Source: Chloroflexota bacterium
Lineage (GTDB): Bacteria; Chloroflexota; Anaerolineae; Anaerolineales; Villigracilaceae
Direction: 5' to 3'
Assembly (NCBI GenBank): GCA_016191895.1
Contig: JACPVD010000360.1
Location: 1-13,166 of the forward strand
DNA length: 13,166 bases
Shown here: positions 1 through 5,660 of the stretch, in pieces
How the letters are laid out: each line of letters opens with the position of its first letter
Numbering within the stretch: the first letter of the stretch is position 1
Made by a program: the position numbers and the translations under genes
Notes under the pieces: generated by a model
Told to the model about the DNA's origin: nothing
Seen by the model: only the letters and a program-made list of their open reading frames with translations
The model's database searches: none

Positions 1-7
1 ATTATGA

Positions 8-93
8 GTGCGTCGCACCAGACGGGTGGACGAGTCCTGTGAAACAGATAAATCTACGGGTTGGATTGTCTTGTTGAGTCAGGTGCGACGCAC
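8..93. repeat. 12-bp inverted repeat upstream of the aminotransferase
   Basis: Positions 8-19 (GTGCGTCGCACC) and 82-93 (GGTGCGACGCAC) are perfect reverse complements separated by 62 bp. Each arm is itself a small dyad of the form GTGC-N3-GCAC. The pair lies just before the start of the aminotransferase at 110, with the second arm ending 16 bp upstream of it. It could be a pair of operator sites for a dimeric regulator, or two copies of a dispersed palindromic repeat. The sequence alone does not decide between these. Confidence 0.55.
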
Positions 94-109
94 CCCAGAT
101 AGGAAGCGA

Positions 110-1435
110 ATGAACATTCTTGAACAGACCGACGAACTGACCGCGCAAGAGATCGTTGACTACAACAAGGAGTACACCTTCTTCTCCTGGTCGGCGCAGG
201 GGAAGTTGAATCCGATTCCCGTCACGGGCGCGGAGGGAGTCTATTTTTGGGATGCGAACGGCAAGCGTTATCTCGATATGGTCGCGCAGTTGGTGAACTC
301 GAATTTGGGACACCAGCACCCGAAGGTGGTGAAAGCCATTCAAGACCAAGCCGCCAGGTTGACCTACATCAGCCCCTTCCACAGCACGGAGCCGCGCGCC
401 CGTCTCGGCAAAAAACTGGCAGAGATCACGCCTGGGGATTTGAAGAAGACCTTCTTCACTCTCGGCGGTTCGGACGCCAACGAGAACGCCATCAAGATTG
501 CCCGTCAATACACGGGACGGCACAAGATTCTGGCGCGGTATCGCTCGTATCATGGAGCGACCCACGGCGCTGTGGCGCTGACGGGCGATTATCGCCGCCT
601 CGCTTCCGAGCCTGGGATTTCGGGCGTCATCCATTTTCTCGATCCGTACTGTTACCGTTGTCCATTTGGCTGGACGAAGGATACGTGCAAGCGTCAGTGT
701 ATCAACCATGTCGAAGAGGTGATTCAGCACGAAGGTCCCGACCAGATCGCGGCGATCTTCCTCGAAGGCGTGACTGGCACGAACGGACTCATCCTCCCGC
801 CCGATGATTACTGGCCGCGAATGCGAGAGATCTGCGACAAGTACGGCATCCTGCTCATCGCCGACGAAGTGATGAGCGGTTGGGGTCGCACGGGCAAATG
901 GTTCGCCGTGGACAACTGGAATGTCGTCCCTGACATCATCACCACCGCGAAAGGAATCACGTCTGGATATATGCCGCTCGGCGCGGTGATTGTTTCAGAG
1001 AAGATCGCGCAATATTTCGATGACCATGTTCTGTATGCAGGGCTGACCTACAACGGTCACGCCATCTCCTGCGCGGCGGCGGTTGCGACGATTGAAGCCT
1101 ACGAAGAGGAAAACATCTTCGAGCGCGTGGACGAGATGGGGAAATATCTCGGCGAAAAATTGGAGGGGTTGAAAGCGAAGCATCCGTGCGTGGGCGATGT
1201 GCGTTACATCGGTCTGTTCAGCGGAATCGAACTGGTCAAAAACTGCGAGACAAAAGAGCCGCTCGATATTGCCCCGCTCAAGAATTTCCTGATTCAAAAC
1301 GGCGTGTATGTATTCACGTTCAAGAGCATCCTCATCATTGCGCCGCCGTTGATTATCTCGAAAGATGAATTGGATGAAGGTCTCGCGTGGGTGGATGAAG
1401 GCCTGGCGATGATGGACGAAAAAACAGCCGATTGA
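110..1435 (+). CDS. Class III (fold type I) PLP-dependent aminotransferase
   Basis: This 441-aa cytoplasmic enzyme should transfer an amino group between an amine or omega-amino acid and a keto acid using pyridoxal phosphate. The class III signature is visible: LLIADEVMSGWGRTG at about 249-262 with the PLP-binding Asp252, and TTAKGITSGYMPLG with the likely Schiff-base Lys281. GGSDANENAIKIAR (119-132) and the SYHGATHG segment (146-153) form the cofactor pocket. C181, C184, C193 and C197 form a cluster, which I believe recurs in a subgroup that includes taurine-pyruvate-type aminotransferases; the substrate is not certain. The ATG at 110 is preferred over upstream in-frame ATGs because AGGAAG sits just before it and the protein then starts where homology is expected. 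The frame stays open upstream to position 8, through the inverted repeat. purU follows after 9 bp, so the two are probably co-transcribed. Confidence 0.9.
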   Translation: MNILEQTDELTAQEIVDYNKEYTFFSWSAQGKLNPIPVTGAEGVYFWDANGKRYLDMVAQLVNSNLGHQHPKVVKAIQDQAARLTYISPFHSTEPRARLGKKLAEITPGDLKKTFFTLGGSDANENAIKIARQYTGRHKILARYRSYHGATHGAVALTGDYRRLASEPGISGVIHFLDPYCYRCPFGWTKDTCKRQCINHVEEVIQHEGPDQIAAIFLEGVTGTNGLILPPDDYWPRMREICDKYGILLIADEVMSGWGRTGKWFAVDNWNVVPDIITTAKGITSGYMPLGAVIVSEKIAQYFDDHVLYAGLTYNGHAISCAAAVATIEAYEEENIFERVDEMGKYLGEKLEGLKAKHPCVGDVRYIGLFSGIELVKNCETKEPLDIAPLKNFLIQNGVYVFTFKSILIIAPPLIISKDELDEGLAWVDEGLAMMDEKTAD

Positions 1436-1444
1436 GAGAAACCC

Positions 1445-2290
1445 ATGACCGAGAAAACCATTTTAAAAGTTTCCTGTGCAGATCGCCCTGGGCTGATGGC
1501 AAAGGTGACGGGCTTGCTGTTTCAAAGCGGCAGGAACATCCTGGATGCCCAGCAATTCAACGACCGCGAGACATTCTTCATGCGCGTCGTGTTCGAATCG
1601 GACGCGGATATTCAGGACATGCGAAACAAGTTCGAGCCGCTGGCAACGGAATACAACATGACGTGGAACATACGTCCCGCCGAGCATAAACAGCGCGTCT
1701 TGATCCTCGTTTCCAAATTCGATCACTGCCTCGGCGACCTGCTCTATCGCGCCCGCATCGGCGAACTCAACATGGATGTGGTGGGCGTGGTCTCGAACCA
1801 TCCGCGCGAAGCGTTGAAGAACTCCATTCTCGAAGGCATTCCCTTTTATCACCTGCCTATCACGCCAGAGACCAAACCCCAGCAGGAAGCGCAGATCAAA
1901 CGTGTCGTCGAAGAAACGAGAGCGGAGCTGATCGTCCTGGCGCGCTACATGCAGATCCTGTCCGATGACATGACGAAGTACCTGTCGGGTCGCTGCATCA
2001 ACATCCATCACAGTTTTCTGCCAGGCTTCAAAGGCGCCAAGCCGTATCATCAGGCATACGAACGCGGCGTAAAGATCATCGGCGCGACGGCGCATTACGT
2101 CACCCCCGACCTGGACGAAGGTCCCATCATCGCGCAGGATGTCGAACACATCAGCCACGCCGACTCGCCCGACGACCTGGTCCGCAAGGGACGCGAGATC
2201 GAGAGCCGCGTGCTGTCCCGCGCGGTGTATTACCATCTCGAAGAGCGCGTGTTGTTGAATGGAGACAAGACGGTTGTGTTCCGGGATTGA
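1445..2290 (+). CDS. purU: Formyltetrahydrofolate deformylase PurU
   Basis: PurU hydrolyses 10-formyltetrahydrofolate to formate and tetrahydrofolate, supplying formate and balancing the one-carbon pool. The 281-aa length is normal. Residues 5 to about 80 form an N-terminal ACT domain (SCADRPGLMAKVTGLL near 10-25), the regulatory module of this family. Residues 85-281 form the formyltransferase-like hydrolase domain. The catalytic Asn-His-Asp triad is present as N186 and H188 in INIHHSFLPGF, and D224 in DLDEGPII. GAGAGA-like purines 6-10 nt upstream serve as ribosome-binding site. The gene is second in an operon with the aminotransferase, 9 bp after its stop, and ends at an intrinsic terminator. 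A role in one-carbon metabolism linked to amine breakdown is possible but only inferred from adjacency. Confidence 0.95.
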   Translation: MTEKTILKVSCADRPGLMAKVTGLLFQSGRNILDAQQFNDRETFFMRVVFESDADIQDMRNKFEPLATEYNMTWNIRPAEHKQRVLILVSKFDHCLGDLLYRARIGELNMDVVGVVSNHPREALKNSILEGIPFYHLPITPETKPQQEAQIKRVVEETRAELIVLARYMQILSDDMTKYLSGRCINIHHSFLPGFKGAKPYHQAYERGVKIIGATAHYVTPDLDEGPIIAQDVEHISHADSPDDLVRKGREIESRVLSRAVYYHLEERVLLNGDKTVVFRD

Positions 2291-2318
2291 TTTTCAACCG
2301 GCGGTAAATTGTAAATGG

Positions 2319-2360
2319 TAAAATAGCGTTCCGTTCGATAAGTAACAGAACGCTATTTTA
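2319..2360 (+). terminator. Intrinsic terminator after purU
   Basis: A 13-bp perfect stem (TAAAATAGCGTTC at 2319-2331 with its complement at 2348-2360) encloses a 16-nt loop. It is followed at once by TTTTCT, and the descending arm itself ends in TATTTTA. It starts 28 nt after the purU stop and should end the aminotransferase-purU transcript. Confidence 0.85.
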
Positions 2361-2394
2361 TTTTCTGGTGTTACGCAGTTTAGGCACCGCGGCG

Positions 2395-2451
2395 CGCTTT
2401 GCGATGTCGCCCTGCATGAGCGGGATTAAATCTCGCGGACTGCGCAAGGCG
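2395..2451 (+). promoter_or_regulatory. Nested hairpins in the leader of the NusG paralogue
   Basis: The stretch 2361-2484 holds no gene. It can fold into two nested stems. The outer stem is CGCTTTGCG (2395-2403) with CGCAAGGCG (2443-2451), 9 bp including one G-U. The inner stem is GCGGGAT (2420-2426) with ATCTCGC (2430-2436), 7 bp including one G-U. RfaH/LoaP-type factors act on nucleic-acid elements in operon leaders, so a structured leader before such a gene may be a self-regulatory site. No U-tract follows, so it is not a standard terminator. No convincing sigma-70 promoter was found here. Confidence 0.35.
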
Positions 2452-2484
2452 AGTTGATTTGATGAAATTGGAAGAAAGGCATCC

Positions 2485-3003
2485 ATGCCGCTGAATTGGT
2501 ATGTTTTACGCAGCAAGCCAAACAAGGAATTGTTATTGTGGGAGCAATTGAAACTGCGAAACGTGGAAACGTTTTATCCCCAAATTCGCGTTCAGCCTGT
2601 CAACCCGAGGGCGCGGAAGATAAAAGCATACTTTCCGGGCTATGTTTTTGTGCATGTAGATTTGGAGCAGACCGAACGTTCTGTCCTTCAATGGATGCCG
2701 GGCGGGCTCGGTTTTGTTTCCTTCGACCAGGAACCGGCTCTCGTGCCGGAGTCTCTCGTCAAGGCGATCAAAAAGAAAGTGGATGCAGTCAACGCTTCGG
2801 GCGGGGAATTGTTCCATGGTTTGAAGCGGGGAGATCTGGTGGAAATTCAAAGCGGTCCATTTGCCGGTTATGAAGCGATCTTCGACACGCGACTGGACGG
2901 TCATGAACGGGTGCGTGTGTTGTTGAAATTGCTTCAGGGACGGTCGACCAAAATGGAGATTCCGGCTGGTTTTCTGGAACGAAAGGCAAAACCGCGAAGG
3001 TAA
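2485..3003 (+). CDS. NusG-family transcription elongation factor paralogue (RfaH/LoaP-like)
   Basis: The 172-aa protein has the two-domain layout of specialised NusG paralogues. The NGN domain spans about residues 4-98, beginning LNWYVLRSKPNKE and containing YFPGYVFVHVDL at 49-60, the part that contacts the RNA polymerase clamp. The KOW domain spans about 114-150 (KRGDLVEIQSGPFAGYEAIF). Such factors bind elongating polymerase and suppress termination in long operons, often those for polysaccharide or natural products. Housekeeping NusG is usually found beside secE and ribosomal-protein genes, which are absent here, so this is a paralogue. The start at 2485 follows a GAAGAAAGG ribosome-binding site by 5 nt. 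The gene stands alone on its strand and ends 2 bp before a convergent gene. Its targets are unknown; the neighbouring envelope genes are one candidate but are transcribed from the other strand. Confidence 0.88.
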   Translation: MPLNWYVLRSKPNKELLLWEQLKLRNVETFYPQIRVQPVNPRARKIKAYFPGYVFVHVDLEQTERSVLQWMPGGLGFVSFDQEPALVPESLVKAIKKKVDAVNASGGELFHGLKRGDLVEIQSGPFAGYEAIFDTRLDGHERVRVLLKLLQGRSTKMEIPAGFLERKAKPRR

Positions 3004-3005
3004 AA

Positions 3006-4463
3006 TCAGGGGGATGGGGGAGGAAAACAGCGGATGTTTTTCAGCCCGGTGTATTCGACGTAGCAGGCCGGACGCTTCGGGTTGACCGCCGTCAGCGAAG
3101 ACGCAAATGGAAATGGGCCGGGCAGTTCCAGGTCGGGGTAGGTTGCGCGAAGCGTCTGCTGATACCAGTCCAGGTAAAGAAGGTCTGTTGCGATCACGGC
3201 AAGGTCGGGGCGTTGGCGCAGGGCGTAGTGAAAATACCACAGCGCAAAGGTTGCCTTGTCGCCTTTGGTAAAAACAATCGAGTTGGCTGGCGCCTCGGCA
3301 AGGATCTGTTTGCCGAAGTCTTCCGCCCGCCGATCATGAGATGCGTCGACTTGCGGCCAATGGATTCCAGCCAGGACAAACAGGTATAACAGGGATGTGA
3401 ATCCGATCGCGAGCCCGGTTTTAGGCAAACGTTCATCGAGGGATTCCATCAGCCCGTTCACACCGGATCCGATCCCGATCGAAAAACATAGAAATGTCGG
3501 AATCAAATATAAAAAGGAATCGGCCGTGGCGTATGCGATCGCCAGCATACTATGAGCCGCCACCATCCAGACCATGCTTTGATTCAAGCGATTTCGCTTG
3601 TAAAAGACGATGATCCCAATCAACCCAACGGTCAGGCCGGGAATTCCGAATTGCTCGATCAGCAATCCCGCGATCGTTCGAATCCGTATCCATGCGGAGA
3701 AGGGATCGAGATCGAAGAGTTGAAATTGATACTGACTTCCCGACACCAGCCACCAAAAGCCATCGAGCGCGGCCGGGTTGCCCCAATTCACCGGCGGCTG
3801 CGATGCGGCGCGGATGGGAAGGGAAAAATAAGACAGAAGACCGGCCCCGATCCATGCCAACCGGCGCAGAATGGAGCGCAAACGGGCGGGTTTGTTCCCG
3901 GGAAGCAAAAGGGGGAACATCAACAGGCTGGTGACGTGATTGCCCAGCGCCAGGCCGAAGGTCAGGCCGAGGATGCGATCTTGTGAAACCTGTTCGGCTG
4001 GAAATTCGCTGTCGTGGGAAAGATAAAGTATGGCCGCCGTGAACAAAGCGTGCAAGGCGTACACTTCGGTAATGACCGCCTGCGACCAAAGCACAGGCGA
4101 GAGGCCGAACGCAAAAGCAGATATCGATCCTGCCAGCTCGTTTCGATCTCCCAGATGCCGCGTTGCAACACGATATACGATCGACGATGCAAAGACGGCC
4201 GCAACCGCAGACATCAAGTTTGTGCGGTATGCAAGGTTCCCAATCGGCAGAAACTGAAAGAGACGCGCCAGTAACAGGTAGATCGGGTATCCGGTGGGAT
4301 GGGCTATCCCATTTGTTGCGGCGGCGGCGATAAGGTCTCCGCCGTCCGATCCGTTGTTTGCCCAGGTCAAGCCGGGCGCCATGCTGTTCAGGTAGACCAG
4401 GGAAAGGGATATGCCCAATAACCCTTGAAGAAACCAGCCCGTATATTTTTTTTTGTTTTTCAT
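3006..4463 (-). CDS. DUF2723 / GT117-like membrane glycosyltransferase
   Basis: This polytopic membrane protein of 485 aa (497 if begun at the upstream ATG at 4499) belongs to the DUF2723 family, related to TMEM260-type protein O-mannosyltransferases. The family signature is clear: NNGSDGGDLIAAA followed by GIAHPTGYPIYLLLARL (residues 48-80 of the longer form), with acidic residues in the first outer loop that probably serve catalysis. TEVYALHALF lies further on. I estimate nine to eleven membrane helices, then a soluble C-terminal segment of about 110 residues. The start at 4463 (MKNKKKYTGW, positive charges before the first helix) is preferred, because the 12 extra residues are encoded inside a perfect hairpin. 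Neither start has a good Shine-Dalgarno site. It follows the secreted repeat protein and probably glycosylates envelope proteins; donor and target are unknown. It ends 2 bp from the convergent NusG paralogue with no terminator between. Confidence 0.85.
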   Translation of the reverse strand: MKNKKKYTGWFLQGLLGISLSLVYLNSMAPGLTWANNGSDGGDLIAAAATNGIAHPTGYPIYLLLARLFQFLPIGNLAYRTNLMSAVAAVFASSIVYRVATRHLGDRNELAGSISAFAFGLSPVLWSQAVITEVYALHALFTAAILYLSHDSEFPAEQVSQDRILGLTFGLALGNHVTSLLMFPLLLPGNKPARLRSILRRLAWIGAGLLSYFSLPIRAASQPPVNWGNPAALDGFWWLVSGSQYQFQLFDLDPFSAWIRIRTIAGLLIEQFGIPGLTVGLIGIIVFYKRNRLNQSMVWMVAAHSMLAIAYATADSFLYLIPTFLCFSIGIGSGVNGLMESLDERLPKTGLAIGFTSLLYLFVLAGIHWPQVDASHDRRAEDFGKQILAEAPANSIVFTKGDKATFALWYFHYALRQRPDLAVIATDLLYLDWYQQTLRATYPDLELPGPFPFASSLTAVNPKRPACYVEYTGLKNIRCFPPPSP

Positions 4464-4473
4464 GGGAAACAAG

Positions 4474-4505
4474 AACAGGATGGAAGCGTTTGCTTCCATC
4501 CTGTT
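4474..4505 (-). terminator. 14-bp intercistronic hairpin, possible weak terminator
   Basis: AACAGGATGGAAGC (4474-4487) and its exact complement (4492-4505) enclose the loop GTTT. On the minus strand it lies 21 nt after the stop of the secreted repeat protein and just before the glycosyltransferase start. The following bases (TTCTTGTTTCCC) are only mildly T-rich, so termination would be partial. It may instead stabilise the upstream message or reduce expression of the glycosyltransferase by hiding its start region. Confidence 0.6.
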
Positions 4506-4526
4506 GCGACGCTTGCAGGGAACCGT

Positions 4527-5582
4527 TTACTTGCCGGTTGGCGCGTATACGCCGGTGTGTTCGGTCAACGGCGCGCAGGCCATGCCGTTTTCGATCGTGG
4601 TCTCCAGCGGGGTCCAGTCCGGCAGGGCGGAGTCGGGCTTGTCATCCCTTGCGTAATAGAAATAGATGGTTGTTTTCTTGCCCGGAATGGCGGCAAAACA
4701 AATCTTCCATTTGCCTTGTTCTGTGGTTGTATTGACGTCTTTAACGAGTGCGTTATCCACATAATGGAAGACATGACAGCCTGGAAGGTAAAGCAGACCT
4801 TCGTTATCCGGGAATGGGACATTTTGCGAAACATCGATGTTTTCTTCCACATGAAGATCGTTCGAAAGATTTTTCAAAAAATATTCGACTTCCAATGTGC
4901 AAATGCCGCCTGCGGAATACGTTCCCGATTCGGTAATGAGCGCGGATGTGGGAGGCGTTACAACGGTACCACCCGAGCCGCCGCCGACCTGGGGATTCTC
5001 AGTCACAGTGCTACCATCCTGTATCGGGGGGCGGACTGCCGCCGGCGCATAAACACCAGTATATTGGGCGGGAGCGCAGGCAAACCCATCCTTATGGGTG
5101 GTGGTTAGTGGAATCCAAGCCGGCGATCCGCTCTCCGGTTTGTCGAAATAATAATAGATCAATAATTCGACATCCGGGCGGTCGCCGAAACACACTTCCC
5201 AACTACCGTAGGTCGGGCTCATTTCGCGCGTTTCTTTTTTGTCATTTGTGGCGGCATCCAACACATAATGAATGATGTGGCAGCCGGCCAGGTAGAGTTC
5301 GCCATCGTAACCATAGGGCACGTTCCGCGATTCCTCCGCAGGAACGTCCACGGCCGCTTTGGCGCTGGCGCCCGTACTTGTGTACAAGGCATTGAACTCG
5401 CACAACCCGCCGACATAATAGCTTCCGGATTCGGAAACATCGATTTCGATGGGCGGCAGGGCGGCGGCGGACGGTTGGTCTGATTTGAGAAGCGAACTCG
5501 CCCAGGCGGGGTTGCTTCGCGCAACGCCTACAATGGTCAATAGCAGGCTGATTGCGACGAAAATTTGCGCATACTTTTTCAT
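4527..5582 (-). CDS. Secreted protein with two tandem four-cysteine modules
   Basis: The 351-aa protein has an N-terminal signal peptide (MKKYAQIFVAISLLLTIVGV, likely cleavage after AWA at 27-29), so it is exported. The mature part is an internal duplication. Module 1 spans about 51-180 and module 2 about 218-348, joined by a Gly/Pro/Thr-rich linker (181-215). Each module runs: ESG-Y--GG-C, then NVP, then LYL-GCH--HYV, then W--CF, then IY-YY, then P-W-PL-TT, then G-ACAP, then TGVYAP. Four cysteines are conserved per module: C61, C101, C131, C169 and C228, C269, C295, C336, suggesting two disulfides each. I do not recognise the family, and no catalytic motif is visible; a binding or structural surface role is likely. 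AAGGAG lies 8 nt before the ATG. It sits 78 bp after the DUF4012 gene on the same strand, so the two are probably co-transcribed. Confidence 0.85.
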   Translation of the reverse strand: MKKYAQIFVAISLLLTIVGVARSNPAWASSLLKSDQPSAAALPPIEIDVSESGSYYVGGLCEFNALYTSTGASAKAAVDVPAEESRNVPYGYDGELYLAGCHIIHYVLDAATNDKKETREMSPTYGSWEVCFGDRPDVELLIYYYFDKPESGSPAWIPLTTTHKDGFACAPAQYTGVYAPAAVRPPIQDGSTVTENPQVGGGSGGTVVTPPTSALITESGTYSAGGICTLEVEYFLKNLSNDLHVEENIDVSQNVPFPDNEGLLYLPGCHVFHYVDNALVKDVNTTTEQGKWKICFAAIPGKKTTIYFYYARDDKPDSALPDWTPLETTIENGMACAPLTEHTGVYAPTGK

Positions 5583-5660
5583 GATGGATTCTCCTTCTTG
5601 TAATGTTTTGGGTTATTTTATATCAAAACTCGAAAAATTCGCTTCGGATTTCGAACGGAT

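Noticed and set aside
2..730. Minus-strand open frame of 242 codons opposite the aminotransferase
   Set aside because: It is an antisense shadow of a well-supported gene and shows no recognisable motif.
1463..2236. Minus-strand open frame of 257 codons opposite purU
   Set aside because: It is antisense to purU, whose catalytic residues and both domains are intact; the composition reflects GC-rich codon structure.
2381..2460. Possible tRNA or small structured RNA in the leader of the NusG paralogue
   Set aside because: No acceptor stem, T-loop or anticodon arm can be drawn; only nested hairpins are supported.
2533..3240. Minus-strand open frame of 235 codons
   Set aside because: It spans the NusG paralogue in antisense and the end of the glycosyltransferase in another frame, and has no domain signature.
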